22,012 nt of DNA from Spirochaetaceae bacterium (GTDB lineage: Bacteria > Spirochaetota > Spirochaetia > Treponematales > Breznakiellaceae), in contig JAIRSS010000054.1 in the NCBI GenBank assembly GCA_031255315.1, positions 1 to 22,012 of the forward strand. Reading direction: 5' to 3'. A program made the translations under genes and the position numbers. This document shows positions 1 to 8,735 of the stretch, one piece after another. The notes under the pieces were generated by a model. That model saw nothing but the letters and a program-made list of their open reading frames with translations. It made no database searches and was not told the DNA's origin. Position 1 is the first letter of the stretch; every line of letters starts with the position of its first letter.

Positions 1-54
1 TCTGTATTTCCGTTGTGAATTTTGGGATATAACCCTTTAGGGAGTTTTTAGTAT

Positions 55-429
55 ATGCCTACAATTAACCAGTTGGTTCGTTTCGGACGGCGGCAGGTCG
101 GTTCTAAAACGAAGTCGCCGGCGCTTCAATTTTGCCCCCAAAAGAGAGGGGTGTGTACTCGTGTTATGACGGTTACCCCCAAAAAGCCGAATTCGGCTTT
201 GCGGAAAGTGGCTCGTGTTCGTCTTTCCCATGGAACCGAAGTAACCGCGTATATTCCTGGAATTGGTCATAACCTCCAGGAACACTCGGTGGTCCTGGTG
301 CGGGGCGGTCGGGTTAAGGATCTCCCCGGGGTTCGGTATCATATTATCCGGGGCGCTAAGGATACGCTTGGTGTTGAAGATCGCAAGCGGAGCCGGTCTA
401 AATACGGCGCTAAACGGCCGAAGGCGTAA
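55..429 (+). CDS. rpsL: 30S ribosomal protein S12
   Basis: Protein of the decoding centre of the small subunit, 124 residues, the usual size. The [10 protein letters not shown] stretch and the KDLPGVR loop are intact. These hold the lysines where streptomycin-resistance changes occur in other bacteria, so the sequence looks like the sensitive type. The ATG is preceded by AGGGAG about 10 bases upstream. rpsG follows 10 bases after the stop, so the two are co-transcribed. In treponemes this pair commonly sits behind rpoB-rpoC. The first 54 bases of the window are too short to show whether that holds here. Confidence 0.98.
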   Translation: MPTINQLVRFGRRQVGSKTKSPALQFCPQKRGVCTRVMTVTPKKPNSALRKVARVRLSHGTEVTAYIPGIGHNLQEHSVVLVRGGRVKDLPGVRYHIIRGAKDTLGVEDRKRSRSKYGAKRPKA

Positions 430-439
430 GGATTAGGAA

Positions 440-910
440 ATGGGACGGAAAAAGAAAACAGTAGACCGGGGGATTTTACCGGATCCCCAGTATAACAGCG
501 TAGTGCTTTCTAAATTCGTTAATCGTATGATGTGGGAAGGAAAACGCTCTGTTGCGTTGCGCATTGTATATAGCGCGTTGGACGCCCTGCGGGTGAAATC
601 GGATAAGGAGCCCCTGGAGGTGTTTCTCAAGGCGGTTGATAATATCAAGCCGGTTGTCGAGGTAAAATCCCGGCGGGTCGGCGGCGCTACCTATCAGGTG
701 CCGATTGAAATTCGGGAATCCCGGCGGGAAGCGTTGGGCATGCGGTGGATTGTTAATGCCGCCCGATCCCGTTCAGGCCGCGGTATGGGAGAGCGGCTTT
801 CGGCGGAGTTGTGGGATGCGTATAATAATACGGGTACGGCCTTCAAGAAGAAGGAAGATACTCATAGAATGGCGGAGGCTAATAAGGCGTTTGCTCATTA
901 CCGGTGGTAA
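440..910 (+). CDS. rpsG: 30S ribosomal protein S7
   Basis: Primary 16S rRNA-binding protein that nucleates assembly of the small-subunit head, 156 residues, full length. The family's ILPDPxY stretch near residue 13 and the FVNRMMxxGKRSVA segment are present, and the C terminus ends in the usual FAHYRW. The ATG follows an AGGA 3-4 bases upstream. It is the second gene of an rpsL-rpsG pair. fusA, which follows rpsG in many bacteria, is absent. Instead a 396-base gap leads to tuf. Confidence 0.98.
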   Translation: MGRKKKTVDRGILPDPQYNSVVLSKFVNRMMWEGKRSVALRIVYSALDALRVKSDKEPLEVFLKAVDNIKPVVEVKSRRVGGATYQVPIEIRESRREALGMRWIVNAARSRSGRGMGERLSAELWDAYNNTGTAFKKKEDTHRMAEANKAFAHYRW

Positions 911-1082
911 GGTGTAAATGAGAATCCGGTCCCTTTTTTAGGGCTGGATGGGTTTATCGGTATTTGAAAGTTTATCCGGTGGAAACGCCGGCATTCCAAA
1001 CCGATCATTGGGGGATGAGGACGATAGCGGTTGCTGGAAAGCAGTTTGCATCGTTTGATAACAGTGATGAGACAGGTGGAAC

Positions 1083-1163
1083 ATGATATTTAAGCGCGAT
1101 AATGTGCGGAAGGCGGTGTCCTTCATGATCGCCTTTCATAGTGTTACCTCTTATTTCTCATAA
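1083..1163 (+). CDS. Possible 26-residue leader peptide upstream of tuf
   Basis: The ATG is preceded by AGGTGG at short spacing, and the frame encodes 26 residues (MIFKRDN... ending SYFS) before TAA. I recognise no family. It lies in the rpsG-tuf gap immediately before the AT-rich promoter-like stretch. It may be a leader peptide, or a chance frame in non-coding leader RNA. Only its ribosome binding site and position support it. Confidence 0.15.
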   Translation: MIFKRDNVRKAVSFMIAFHSVTSYFS

Positions 1164-1172
1164 TAATATAGA
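1144..1172 (+). promoter_or_regulatory. Candidate sigma-70-type promoter for tuf
   Basis: TTACCT (1144-1149), a 17-base spacer and TATAGA (1167-1172) lie in the most AT-rich stretch of the rpsG-tuf gap, about 130 bases before the tuf start. Each box matches only about four of six consensus bases, so this is a weak call. A second weak candidate is TTGTGT (1219-1224), 17 bases, TATGCT (1242-1247). Confidence 0.25.
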
Positions 1173-1306
1173 ATTTTTTTAGACGTGTTTGAATTGCAGG
1201 AAGGATGTGTGTAGCGCGTTGTGTTATACATAAACTGATTTTATGCTGCATCGAATGACGAGTAGTCGTTATGAATAGAGTGTGCCTAAAATGTTAGGAG
1301 GACGGA

Positions 1307-2506
1307 ATGGCGAAAGATAAGTTCAATCGAACGAAAATCCACATGAATGTTGGAACCATTGGTCACGTTGACCATGGAAAGACCACGCTTTCGGCGGCTA
1401 TCACTATGTACTGTGGTAAGCACTATGGTGATAAGATTATGAAATTTGACGATATTGATAATGCGCCGGAAGAAAAAGCCCGTGGTATCACAATCAACAC
1501 CCGGCATTTGGAATATCAGTCTGAAAAGCGGCATTATGCCCACATCGACTGTCCTGGACATGCCGATTACATTAAAAACATGATCACCGGCGCCGCTCAG
1601 ATGGACGGGGCGGTTCTGGTTGTTTCCGCTCCGGATTCGGTCATGCCGCAGACTCGGGAGCATATAATTTTGGCTCGCCAGGTTGGCGTTCCCAGCATTA
1701 TTGTTTTCCTGAACAAAGTGGACTTGGTGGATGATCCTGAGCTTTTGGAGCTGGTTGTAGAAGAGATTCGGGATGTTTTGAGGGCTAACGGGTTCCCGGG
1801 CGATGAGATTCCTATTATTCAGGGTTCCGCTTTCAAGGCTATGGAAGCCCTTAATAGCGGCGCTGAAAACACTGATACTGAATGTGTCCAGGAGCTTTTG
1901 AACGCTATGGACAGTTACTTTCCTGACCCTGTGCGGGACAGTGATAAGCCGTTCCTTATGCCCATTGAAGATGTCTTCACTATTCCTGGCCGCGGAACGG
2001 TTGTTACTGGTAAGGTGGATCGGGGGGTGCTCAAGCTGAACGAAGATGTTGAGATCGTTGGTATCAGGCCCACGAAGAAGACGGTGGTAACCGGCATAGA
2101 GATGTTCAATAAATTATTGGAAGAAGCTCAGGCTGGTGATAATGTTGGGACCCTGTTGCGGGGTATAGACAAGAAGGAAGTCGAGCGCGGGCAGGTTTTG
2201 GCTAAACCGGGTTCGATTACCCCCCATAACAAGTTTAAAGGACAGATTTATTGTCTTTCCAAGGAAGAGGGGGGGCGGCATAGTCCGTTCTTTACCGGGT
2301 ACCGGCCGCAGTTCTATTTCCGTACGACGGATATCACAGGGACGGTTAAACTTCCGGAGGGCAAGGAAATGGTTATGCCGGGGGATAATACGGAGATTAT
2401 CGGTGAGTTGATTCATCCTGTCGCCATGGAGAAAGGGCTTCGTTTTGCTATCCGCGAGGGCGGTAAAACAGTTGCTTCCGGTCAGGTTACCGAAGTCATT
2501 GAGTAA
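1307..2506 (+). CDS. tuf: Elongation factor Tu
   Basis: GTPase that delivers aminoacyl-tRNA to the ribosomal A site, 399 residues (family 393-400). The GTP-binding elements are all present: GHVDHGKT at 19-26, the switch I threonine at 62, DCPGH at 81-85 with the catalytic histidine 85, NKVD at 136-139 and SAF at 174-176. The stretch [10 protein letters not shown] near 107-116 resembles treponeme EF-Tu. Domains 2 and 3 are complete, including GGRHSPFF in domain 3. The start has an AGGAGG site 6 bases upstream. It heads the S10-type operon but is separated from rpsJ by a strong hairpin, so tuf may be made in excess of the downstream genes. Confidence 0.99.
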   Translation: MAKDKFNRTKIHMNVGTIGHVDHGKTTLSAAITMYCGKHYGDKIMKFDDIDNAPEEKARGITINTRHLEYQSEKRHYAHIDCPGHADYIKNMITGAAQMDGAVLVVSAPDSVMPQTREHIILARQVGVPSIIVFLNKVDLVDDPELLELVVEEIRDVLRANGFPGDEIPIIQGSAFKAMEALNSGAENTDTECVQELLNAMDSYFPDPVRDSDKPFLMPIEDVFTIPGRGTVVTGKVDRGVLKLNEDVEIVGIRPTKKTVVTGIEMFNKLLEEAQAGDNVGTLLRGIDKKEVERGQVLAKPGSITPHNKFKGQIYCLSKEEGGRHSPFFTGYRPQFYFRTTDITGTVKLPEGKEMVMPGDNTEIIGELIHPVAMEKGLRFAIREGGKTVASGQVTEVIE

Positions 2507-2521
2507 TTTCTGTTTGTCAGC

Positions 2522-2554
2522 GCGGTTTATTTCGGCGGGGCCGGAATAAACCGC
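2522..2554 (+). terminator. Strong hairpin between tuf and rpsJ, possible partial terminator or attenuator
   Basis: A 15-bp stem (2522-2536 with 2540-2554) is continuous except for one G-U pair and closes a GGG loop, starting 16 bases after the tuf stop. The bases that follow (CGGGTTTCTTG) are only moderately U-rich, so complete termination is doubtful. Because the downstream genes have no obvious promoter of their own, I infer a partial terminator or mRNA 3'-end stabiliser that lets tuf transcripts outnumber operon read-through. Confidence 0.6.
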
Positions 2555-2610
2555 CGGGTTTCTTGTCGTGCGGCATAGCGCTGAAGAAGGGAATTGTCTC
2601 TGGAGGAATA

Positions 2611-2919
2611 ATGGCTAAGGAACGAATTCGCGTGCGGTTGCGTGGTTTTGATGTGGAATTGATAGACCAGAGTGCGAAGTCTATTGTTCAAACGGTTCAG
2701 AAAGCGGGGGCTAAGGTTACCGGTCCTATCCCGTTGCCGACCCGTTTTAATAAAATTACGGTGCTTCGTTCGCCTCATGTGAATAAGAAGTCCCGTGAGC
2801 AGTTTGAGATGCGGACCCATAAACGGTTGATTGATATTATTAGCCCTTCCGCCGAAGTAATGGATTCTCTTATGAAGCTTGAACTGCCTGCCGGTGTGGA
2901 TGTTGAGATAAAGCAGTAA
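2611..2919 (+). CDS. rpsJ: 30S ribosomal protein S10 (NusE)
   Basis: Small-subunit head protein that in other bacteria also works with NusB in transcription antitermination, 102 residues, full length. It begins [14 protein letters not shown] and has the family's central segment GPIPLPT and the [13 protein letters not shown] stretch. The open frame extends 16 codons upstream, but the ATG at 2611 has a GGAGGA site just before it and matches the family start. It is the first gene of the classical S10-L3-L4-L23-L2 order. Confidence 0.98.
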   Translation: MAKERIRVRLRGFDVELIDQSAKSIVQTVQKAGAKVTGPIPLPTRFNKITVLRSPHVNKKSREQFEMRTHKRLIDIISPSAEVMDSLMKLELPAGVDVEIKQ

Positions 2920-2963
2920 ACCCTGTGGTTTGTTGTAATTTTGGCAGACGGTCCTGGAACCCG

Positions 2964-2994
2964 CGGGTTTGAGGGTATAGAACCCTGAAGCCCG
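2964..2994 (+). other. Hairpin in the rpsJ-rplC spacer
   Basis: A 12-bp stem with one mismatch (2964-2976 with 2982-2994, one G-U pair) closes an ATAGA loop. It overlaps a perfect 12-base palindrome, AACCCGCGGGTT, at 2958-2969. No U-run follows, so it is not an intrinsic terminator. Placed 32 bases before the rplC start, it could be a processing site or a regulatory leader element. This is inferred from folding by eye only. Confidence 0.4.
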
Positions 2995-3025
2995 TAAGGA
3001 TAGCGTGCCGTATTATGGAGAAGTC

Positions 3026-3646
3026 ATGGTAGGTCTTTTGGCCAAGAAAATTGGTATGACGCAGATCTTTGACGATAAGGGGAATCTGGTTCCGGTATCG
3101 GTGATTCGTATTGACCCGAATGTTGTCGTTGCGCAGAAGACTCCCGAGCGGGACGGTTATTCCGCGGTGGTCGTGGGAGTTGATGAGTTAAAGAAGGGCA
3201 GGGCGACTAAGCCGTATGCCGGGCAGTTTCCGGAAGCTGTTGCGCCCAAGAAGCGGCTTAAGGAATTTCGGGATTTTGAGAAAGAGTACGCTGTTGGCGA
3301 TTCCTTGGGAGTGGAGCTTTTTGAAGGGGTCCGGTATGTGGATGTTACCGGCGTTTCTAAGGGGAAAGGTTTCCAGGGCGTTGTGAAGCGGTGGGGTTTC
3401 AGAGGCGGACGTCGTACACATGGTTCCAAATTTCACAGGGAGCCCGGATCGACCGGTCAGTCAACGTATCCGGGCCGTACTTTTAAGAATGTTAAACTGC
3501 CCGGGCGCATGGGGCGGGAAAAGACCACGGTGCTCAGTCTGCGGGTTGTTAAATTGGATTGTGAAAAACAGCTTATTATGGTTCGCGGTGCGGTTCCCGG
3601 AATTAACAAGGGGATTGTGATAGTCAGGGTTGCGGTAAAGAAGTAG
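3026..3646 (+). CDS. rplC: 50S ribosomal protein L3
   Basis: Early-assembly large-subunit protein whose long loop reaches towards the peptidyl transferase centre, 206 residues. It begins MVGLLAKKIGMTQIF and contains SKGKGFQGVVKRWGFRGG followed by THGSKFHREPGSTGQ, the diagnostic loop. A GTG at 3005 would add seven residues, but the ATG at 3026 has GGAG at good spacing and matches other L3 proteins. The 106-base spacer before it holds a hairpin. Confidence 0.97.
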   Translation: MVGLLAKKIGMTQIFDDKGNLVPVSVIRIDPNVVVAQKTPERDGYSAVVVGVDELKKGRATKPYAGQFPEAVAPKKRLKEFRDFEKEYAVGDSLGVELFEGVRYVDVTGVSKGKGFQGVVKRWGFRGGRRTHGSKFHREPGSTGQSTYPGRTFKNVKLPGRMGREKTTVLSLRVVKLDCEKQLIMVRGAVPGINKGIVIVRVAVKK

Positions 3647-3676
3647 GGCGCCTGTGCTTAAAGAATGGGGAATGTG

Positions 3677-4339
3677 ATGAATCGGACAGTATATTCTATT
3701 AGTGGCAAGGAATTGAGAAGCGTAGAGCTGGACGATGCCGTATTCGGGCTTCCGATGAACGAAGACGTTATCTGGTATGCTATTCAGAATGAGCTTGCCA
3801 ATAAGCGGCTGGGAACCGCCAGTACCCGGGACCGGGGGGAAGTCCATGGTTCCAATGCCAAGCCTTATAAGCAGAAAGGTACGGGCAGGGCGCGCCGGGG
3901 TGATAAGAAGTCTCCTGTTATGGTCGGCGGCGGTACGGTGTTTGGCCCCAAGCCGCGTGATTTTTCTTATTCGATTCCGAAAAAGGCAAAACGGCTTGCC
4001 CTCAAGACGATTCTGAGTTTGAAGGCGCAAAGCGATATGTTGAAAATTGTGGAAGATTTCTCGGTGGATTCGGGAAAAACCAGGGATCTTGCGGGAATAT
4101 TGAAGAATTTTGGCCCGGAAGAGCGGACTGTTGTCATCCTCAAAGACGACGACGGCATGGTGAAGCGGGCGGGGGCTAATATTCCGTGGCTGAGTTTCCT
4201 TTCATATAACCGGCTGAGGGCTCATGACCTCTTCTATGGCCGCCGGGTCATTATGCTCGAAACCGCCGCGAAGAACTTAAACGCTTTTTACGGCCCGGGT
4301 GAAGCGTCAGGGGATGTACATGAGGAGGCCGCTGAATGA
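3677..4339 (+). CDS. rplD: 50S ribosomal protein L4
   Basis: Large-subunit protein lining the exit tunnel. In Escherichia coli L4 also represses its own operon. It has 220 residues. The extended loop is intact: [20 protein letters not shown], then [15 protein letters not shown]. An ATG four codons earlier (3665) lacks a binding site, whereas GGGGA precedes 3677, so I chose 3677. The acidic C-terminal tail (VHEEAAE) is somewhat longer than in short L4 proteins. The stop overlaps the rplW start as ATGA, implying coupled translation. Confidence 0.97.
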   Translation: MNRTVYSISGKELRSVELDDAVFGLPMNEDVIWYAIQNELANKRLGTASTRDRGEVHGSNAKPYKQKGTGRARRGDKKSPVMVGGGTVFGPKPRDFSYSIPKKAKRLALKTILSLKAQSDMLKIVEDFSVDSGKTRDLAGILKNFGPEERTVVILKDDDGMVKRAGANIPWLSFLSYNRLRAHDLFYGRRVIMLETAAKNLNAFYGPGEASGDVHEEAAE

Positions 4340-4623
4340 TCGTCTATGAAAAGGTTCTTATAGAACCGGTATTGTCGGAAAAAGCTAATACCTTGCGGGA
4401 GGAAGGGAAGTACGTTTTTAAGGTTGATCCTTCCGCGACGAAGATTCAGATTAAGGAAGCGGTTCGCCGGCTTTTCAATGTCCATCCGGTTTCCTGCACG
4501 GTATTGGTAGTTGGTGGAAAGCCTAAACGTCAGCGGTATAAGGCGGGTTATACCTCATCCTGGAAGAAGGCCATAATCCGTCTTCCCAAGGATGAAAAAA
4601 TAGCCCTTTTCGAGGGAGTGTAA
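4336..4623 (+). CDS. rplW: 50S ribosomal protein L23
   Basis: Protein at the tunnel exit that docks trigger factor and signal recognition particle, 95 residues, normal length. It has the family start (VLIEPVLSEKA) and the KIQIKEAVRRLFNV segment that packs on 23S rRNA. Its ATG overlaps the rplD TGA by four bases, and GAGGAG inside the rplD end serves as binding site. Confidence 0.97.
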   Translation: MIVYEKVLIEPVLSEKANTLREEGKYVFKVDPSATKIQIKEAVRRLFNVHPVSCTVLVVGGKPKRQRYKAGYTSSWKKAIIRLPKDEKIALFEGV

Positions 4624-4632
4624 GGGAAAACT

Positions 4633-5463
4633 ATGGGTATCAAAACGTATAAGCCTATTACTGCTGGTATGCGGCAATTGATAAGCCTGGATTATTCGGA
4701 ATTAACGAAGAAAGTAAAACCTGAAAAGTCCCTGACCGAAGGAAGAAAGGAGCGGGCGGGCCGGGATTCCGGGGGGCGTATTAGTGTTCGTCATAAAGGG
4801 GGCGGGCATAAGCGGTTGTATCGTATGATTGATTTCAAACGTGATAAAGCGGGTGTTCCCGGCAAGGTGGCTGCTATTGAATACGATCCCAACCGGAGTT
4901 CTAACATCGCTCTTATCAATTATGCTGACGGCGAGAAGCGGTATATTCTTGCCCCCAAGGGCTTGAAGACGGGGGCGGTAGTTATAAGCGGCCCCGCGGC
5001 CCCGATAGAAACGGGGAACGCCTTGCCGCTGGAGAATATCCCCTTAGGGTTTACCGTTCACAATGTGGAGATGACCTTGGGGCGGGGAGGGCAAATTGTT
5101 CGTTCCGCCGGGACGGGCGCATTGATAGCCGCCAAGGAAGGGGATTATGTTACGCTCAAACTGCCTTCCGGTGAGATGCGGATGATTTTTAAGAAGTGTT
5201 ACGCTACTATAGGAACCGTGGGCAACGAAGACCACATGAACACTCAGCTTGGAAAAGCCGGACGCAAACGGTGGCTTGGCGTCAGGCCCACTGTTCGCGG
5301 TATGGCCATGAATCCGGTTGATCATCCTCACGGGGGCGGTGAAGGGAAGAATAAGGGTATACATCCGGTTACCCCGTGGGGGAAGCCGACGAAAGGGTAC
5401 AAGACCCGGAATAAGCACAAGCCTTCATCCCGGTTTATCGTAAGCCGGGGGAAGAAAAAGTAG
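4633..5463 (+). CDS. rplB: 50S ribosomal protein L2
   Basis: One of the most conserved large-subunit proteins, needed for subunit joining and peptidyl transferase activity, 276 residues. The RNA-binding [15 protein letters not shown] stretch (48-61) and HPHGGGEG at 231-238, carrying the histidine important for activity, are intact, with the usual basic C terminus ending SRGKKK. It starts 9 bases after rplW with an AAGGGA site. Confidence 0.98.
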   Translation: MGIKTYKPITAGMRQLISLDYSELTKKVKPEKSLTEGRKERAGRDSGGRISVRHKGGGHKRLYRMIDFKRDKAGVPGKVAAIEYDPNRSSNIALINYADGEKRYILAPKGLKTGAVVISGPAAPIETGNALPLENIPLGFTVHNVEMTLGRGGQIVRSAGTGALIAAKEGDYVTLKLPSGEMRMIFKKCYATIGTVGNEDHMNTQLGKAGRKRWLGVRPTVRGMAMNPVDHPHGGGEGKNKGIHPVTPWGKPTKGYKTRNKHKPSSRFIVSRGKKK

Positions 5464-5472
5464 GAGCGCAGG

Positions 5473-5754
5473 GTGTCACGATCTATTAAGAAAGGACCTT
5501 TTATAGAGAAGACTCTCTATAAGAAAGTGCTGGAGATGAGCAAGGCCGGCGATCGGCGTATGATCAAGACCTATTCCCGGTGTTCTACAATAATTCCGGA
5601 AATGGTTGGCGGAACGATTTCTGTTTATAATGGCAAGACGTGGATACCGGTGTATATCACTGAAAATCTGGTTGGGCATAAATTGGGTGAATTCGCGCCC
5701 ACCCGGATATTCCGGGGTCATGCGGGTTCCGATAAAAAAGCGGGAAAGGGTTAA
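5473..5754 (+). CDS. rpsS: 30S ribosomal protein S19
   Basis: Small-subunit head protein that contacts the P-site tRNA region and forms a complex with S13, 93 residues. It begins SRSIKKGPF, with [14 protein letters not shown] and [11 protein letters not shown] as in the family. The start codon is GTG at 5473, preceded by AGGAG. No ATG gives the family N terminus. rplV follows after three bases. Confidence 0.97.
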   Translation: MSRSIKKGPFIEKTLYKKVLEMSKAGDRRMIKTYSRCSTIIPEMVGGTISVYNGKTWIPVYITENLVGHKLGEFAPTRIFRGHAGSDKKAGKG

Positions 5755-5757
5755 GGT

Positions 5758-6162
5758 ATGGCGGCGGGAAAAAAGAAAGACGGTTACCGGGCGGTAACGA
5801 AATATCTTATTGCTTCTCCTTTTAAGATTCGGCCGGTGGCGAAACTTATCCGCCGAAAGCCGTATCCGGAGGCTTTATCGCTCCTGGAAAATATGCCTCA
5901 TCGCGGTGCTCGCATCCTGCGGAAGACGGTTAAGTCCGCTGCATCCAACGCGCTTAATATTAACAAGCAGTTGGTTGAGGATATGCTCTATATCAAAGAA
6001 GTGTTGATCGATGAGGGCCCCCGGATGAAACGGGTGTGGTTCCGGGCCCGGGGCCGGGCGGATATGCTTTTGAAGCGCTTGTGTCATGTTACGGTGGTAA
6101 TTGATGAAGCCGGTAAAGCCGGGGTTGTTGAAAAACGAGTAAAGACAAAGGCAGGGGAATAA
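5758..6162 (+). CDS. rplV: 50S ribosomal protein L22
   Basis: Exit-tunnel protein whose beta-hairpin narrows the tunnel and can carry macrolide-resistance changes, 134 residues. The diagnostic RARGRAD stretch near 97-103 in the hairpin is present, and the core [13 protein letters not shown] is normal. Compared with 110-residue L22 proteins, it has an extra lysine-rich tail ending KRVKTKAGE. rpsC starts two bases after the stop. Confidence 0.97.
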   Translation: MAAGKKKDGYRAVTKYLIASPFKIRPVAKLIRRKPYPEALSLLENMPHRGARILRKTVKSAASNALNINKQLVEDMLYIKEVLIDEGPRMKRVWFRARGRADMLLKRLCHVTVVIDEAGKAGVVEKRVKTKAGE

Positions 6163-6163
6163 G

Positions 6164-6901
6164 GTGGGACAAAAGGTTAATCCGATTGGATTGCGGATAG
6201 GCGTCAATAGGACATGGGCTTCCCGGTGGTATGTGGATCCCAAAGAATATGCCGATACGCTGCATGAAGATATTAAGCTCAGGAAGCTTATTGCAAAAAT
6301 GCCTGAAACCAAGGGCGCGGATATTGCGGAAATGGAAATTATCCGTCATCCTCAGCGGATCACCCTTGTTATTCATACAGCCCGTCCGGGGGTTATCATC
6401 GGGGCGAAGGGCGCGAATATCGAGAAAATAGGGCAGGAGCTTCAAAAGTATGTTACTAAAAAGATCCAGATTAAGATAAAGGAAGTACGGAATGCGGATA
6501 ACAACGCTCAGATCGTAGCTCAGAATATTTCCCGTCAGCTTTTGGCCCGCGGTTCTTTCCGGCGGACTATGAAACAGGCGATTGCCAACGCCATCAAGAA
6601 GGGCAATGCGCAGGGCGTAAAAGTCAGGCTTTCGGGACGACTTGGGGGCGCTGAAATGTCCCGTACCGAAGAGGCGAAAGAAGGGCGTATTCCTCTGCAT
6701 ACCTTGCGGGCGGATATAGATTATGGTTTTGCAGAGGCTCAAACGACGTTTGGCGTTATCGGTATCAAGGTGTGGGTCTATAATGGGATGAAATACGGTA
6801 AAGAGCAGAAGGAAGACGCCGGAGCCTTGGTGAGGAAGCGGCGTAATGACCGGGATCATGGTGAGCGGGGAGACTGGGAACGCGCCCCGGCGAGGAGTTA
6901 A
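6164..6901 (+). CDS. rpsC: 30S ribosomal protein S3
   Basis: mRNA-entry protein of the small subunit, with helicase activity together with S4 and S5 in other bacteria, 245 residues. It begins [12 protein letters not shown] and contains the KH-domain GXXG loop ([14 protein letters not shown], near residues 75-88) and the C-terminal domain with [12 protein letters not shown]. The start is GTG at 6164, with AGGGGA upstream in the rplV end. The basic, Arg/Asp-rich tail after residue 215 is the usual variable region. Confidence 0.97.
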   Translation: MGQKVNPIGLRIGVNRTWASRWYVDPKEYADTLHEDIKLRKLIAKMPETKGADIAEMEIIRHPQRITLVIHTARPGVIIGAKGANIEKIGQELQKYVTKKIQIKIKEVRNADNNAQIVAQNISRQLLARGSFRRTMKQAIANAIKKGNAQGVKVRLSGRLGGAEMSRTEEAKEGRIPLHTLRADIDYGFAEAQTTFGVIGIKVWVYNGMKYGKEQKEDAGALVRKRRNDRDHGERGDWERAPARS

Positions 6902-6904
6902 GGT

Positions 6905-7330
6905 ATGTTGAGTCCAAAACGGGTTAGGCACCGGAAAGTGCAGCGGGGTAATATGCCGGGGAATGCAACCCGGGGGAATACGGTTGTTTTTGGCGATTAT
7001 GGTCTGGTTGCTATGGATCGTATGTGGATTACGAACCGGCAGATTGAAGCTGCCCGTATCGCTATGAACCGGCATATCAAGCGGGGCGGGAAATTGTGGA
7101 TACGTATTTTCCCTGATAAGCCCTATTCCAAGAAACCCGCGGAAACTCGTATGGGTAAAGGGAAGGGCGCTCCTGAATACTGGGTCGCTGTGGTAAAGCC
7201 GGGGACTGTTATGTTTGAGCTGGGCGGTATCGATAAAACTCTGGCCGAGGAAGCCATGATTTTAGCGGGGGCTAAACTCCCTATAAAGACTAAATTTGTG
7301 GCTCGTGCGGATTTTACGCTGGGTAAGTAG
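6905..7330 (+). CDS. rplP: 50S ribosomal protein L16
   Basis: Large-subunit protein near the A site, needed for tRNA accommodation, 141 residues. It begins [11 protein letters not shown] and contains the [19 protein letters not shown] core and the ETRMGKGKG loop that reaches the tRNA. It starts three bases after rpsC with GAGGAG about nine bases before the ATG. rpmC follows after 19 bases. Confidence 0.98.
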   Translation: MLSPKRVRHRKVQRGNMPGNATRGNTVVFGDYGLVAMDRMWITNRQIEAARIAMNRHIKRGGKLWIRIFPDKPYSKKPAETRMGKGKGAPEYWVAVVKPGTVMFELGGIDKTLAEEAMILAGAKLPIKTKFVARADFTLGK

Positions 7331-7349
7331 GATATAAAAGGAAGAGTAT

Positions 7350-7598
7350 ATGAAGAATTCTTTTAAGAATCTGAGCTTGCCGGAGCTTAGAGTTAAACGG
7401 GAGGAGATGAACAGGAAGTACATGGAACTCCGATTTCAAATAGTGATTGGTCATGTGGACAACCCGTTGCAGAAGCGTGTTATGCGCCGACAGATAGCCC
7501 GTCTCAATACGCTTATCAGTATTCAGGAAAAGGCGCAGGCCCGGGAATTCCTGAAGCAGAGGATTGAAAGCGATAAGAAGCCGGCGGGCAAGGTCTAG
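7350..7598 (+). CDS. rpmC: 50S ribosomal protein L29
   Basis: Small two-helix protein beside the tunnel exit, 82 residues, longer than the typical 60-70 owing to a polar C-terminal tail ([16 protein letters not shown]). The core [20 protein letters not shown] and the [11 protein letters not shown] helix identify it. GGAAGA precedes the ATG. It lies between rplP and rpsQ in the standard order. Confidence 0.95.
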   Translation: MKNSFKNLSLPELRVKREEMNRKYMELRFQIVIGHVDNPLQKRVMRRQIARLNTLISIQEKAQAREFLKQRIESDKKPAGKV

Positions 7599-7610
7599 TG
7601 AGGAGTTGGT

Positions 7611-7904
7611 ATGGGAGCAGAAGCGGCAAAGAATAACGATGTTATTCAGGTTAAAGCAAAAGGGAAAAAAGAGTTTGTGGGCGTTGTGAAGAGTGACAAA
7701 ATGGATAAGACTATTGTGGTATCCGTAGAGACGACGACGTTGCATCCCCTGTATAAGAAATATGTCAAGCGGGTCAAGAAACTCAAGGCCCATGATGAAA
7801 CTAATGAAGCCAAAATCGGCGACCGGGTTCGTGTTGTTGAATGTCGTCCAATCAGCAGGGAAAAATGCTGGAAACTTATGGCGGTTGTCGAACGGGCGCG
7901 GTAG
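7611..7904 (+). CDS. rpsQ: 30S ribosomal protein S17
   Basis: OB-fold 16S rRNA-binding assembly protein, 97 residues. The core begins near residue 21 ([16 protein letters not shown]) and includes [10 protein letters not shown] and the [13 protein letters not shown] segment. About 20 residues of polar N-terminal extension ([20 protein letters not shown]) precede the core and are not found in the shortest S17 proteins. The AGGAG site before the ATG at 7611 supports the long form. rplN follows after 65 bases. Confidence 0.96.
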   Translation: MGAEAAKNNDVIQVKAKGKKEFVGVVKSDKMDKTIVVSVETTTLHPLYKKYVKRVKKLKAHDETNEAKIGDRVRVVECRPISREKCWKLMAVVERAR

Positions 7905-7969
7905 TGGTCGTGTGCGCGGCAGCGCCTGACTGTGTTGATGGTGTACGTGCGTTCAACAAGGAGAGTATA

Positions 7970-8338
7970 ATGATCCAGGTAGAGACCTTCCTGAATGTAG
8001 CCGATAATTCAGGCGCTAAGATTGTTCAGTGTATTAAAGTTCTTGGCGGTTCGAAGCGAAAATACGCGGGTATCGGCGATATAGTTGTGGTGGCGGTTAA
8101 AGATGCCTTGCCGACGTCTGCAATTAAGAAAGGTTCAGTTGAAAAGGCCGTTGTAGTTCGAACCCATAAGGAATACCGGCGGCCTGATGGAACATATATC
8201 CGGTTCGATGATAATGCCTGCGTTATCATTGATGCAAGCATGAACCCTAAAGGGAAACGTATTTTCGGGCCGGTTGCCCGGGAATTGCGGGAAAAGGAAT
8301 TCATGAAGATCGTATCGCTCGCTCCGGAGGTACTGTAA
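7970..8338 (+). CDS. rplN: 50S ribosomal protein L14
   Basis: Large-subunit protein at the subunit interface, binding site of the silencing factor RsfS in other bacteria, 122 residues, exactly the usual length. It begins [17 protein letters not shown] and ends [12 protein letters not shown]. The open frame runs 43 codons further upstream into rpsQ, but AAGGAGA before 7970 and family alignment fix the start. It begins the spc-type section. Confidence 0.98.
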   Translation: MIQVETFLNVADNSGAKIVQCIKVLGGSKRKYAGIGDIVVVAVKDALPTSAIKKGSVEKAVVVRTHKEYRRPDGTYIRFDDNACVIIDASMNPKGKRIFGPVARELREKEFMKIVSLAPEVL

Positions 8339-8408
8339 AGTATGATGAACTTCAGTTTATCTCTATTTTACAGAGGACTCGCGGCGGGCGGAAGGAAGGA
8401 GCGGTACT

Positions 8409-8735
8409 ATGTCAGCGAATGTACAGCATAAATTCAAACTGAGGAAGGAAGACACCGTCCAGGTCATTACGGGTAAAAACAAAGGGAAACGGGGACGGAT
8501 TTTGAAAATCCTTCGGGACAAGGACCAGATTGTGGTAGAAGGCGTTAATCTTGTCAAGAAGGCGAAAAAACGCCGGAACCAGCAGGATCGCGGGGGAATC
8601 ATCGAAATTGAGGCGCCTCTTCATAGTTCAAATTTGATGATTGTGTGTAAAAAGTGCGGCCCCACACGGATAGGTTACAAGCTTGAGGGTGACGCTAAAG
8701 TGAGGGTCTGTAGAAAATGCGGGGGAGTATTATAA
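8409..8735 (+). CDS. rplX: 50S ribosomal protein L24, four-cysteine form
   Basis: Assembly-initiating large-subunit protein near the tunnel exit, 108 residues. The KOW motif is near 13-40 ([16 protein letters not shown]). The C-terminal part carries two cysteine pairs, C80-x2-C83 and C101-x2-C104, the zinc-ribbon-like form found in many bacteria but not in E. coli. GGAAGGAG precedes the ATG, after a 70-base gap from rplN. The stop overlaps the rplE start as TAATG. Confidence 0.97.
   Translation: MSANVQHKFKLRKEDTVQVITGKNKGKRGRILKILRDKDQIVVEGVNLVKKAKKRRNQQDRGGIIEIEAPLHSSNLMIVCKKCGPTRIGYKLEGDAKVRVCRKCGGVL

Larger units (their letters stand above)
911..1306 (+). other. Long rpsG-tuf intergenic region with structured leader
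   Basis: No convincing gene of normal size is present. The first part can fold: ATCGGT (956-961) pairs with ACCGAT (1000-1005), enclosing a CCGG/CCGG hairpin at 976-991. The stretch 1141-1181 is strongly AT-rich and is the likeliest promoter zone. A 26-codon frame with an AGGTGG site lies at 1083-1163. The region separates the rpsL-rpsG pair from tuf and probably carries the start signals for tuf and the S10-type operon. The foldings were found by eye. Confidence 0.5.

Noticed and set aside
1..54. End of an upstream gene such as rpoC
   Set aside because: All frames close within a few codons and the stretch is too short to identify. No claim made.
938..1126. 62-codon minus-strand frame in the rpsG-tuf gap
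   Set aside because: No binding site and no recognisable features. It runs against transcription of the block.
3461..4030. 189-residue minus-strand open frame opposite rplC-rplD
   Set aside because: Shadow of the real coding strand. No ribosome binding site or family features.
6089..7075. 328-residue minus-strand open frame across rplV-rpsC-rplP
   Set aside because: It lies fully opposite well-identified ribosomal genes and has low-complexity, Pro/His-rich content with no recognisable motif.
8333..8373. CTGTAAA / TTTACAG inverted repeat around the rplN stop
   Set aside because: Only 7 bp with a 27-base loop and overlapping a stop codon, so probably chance.
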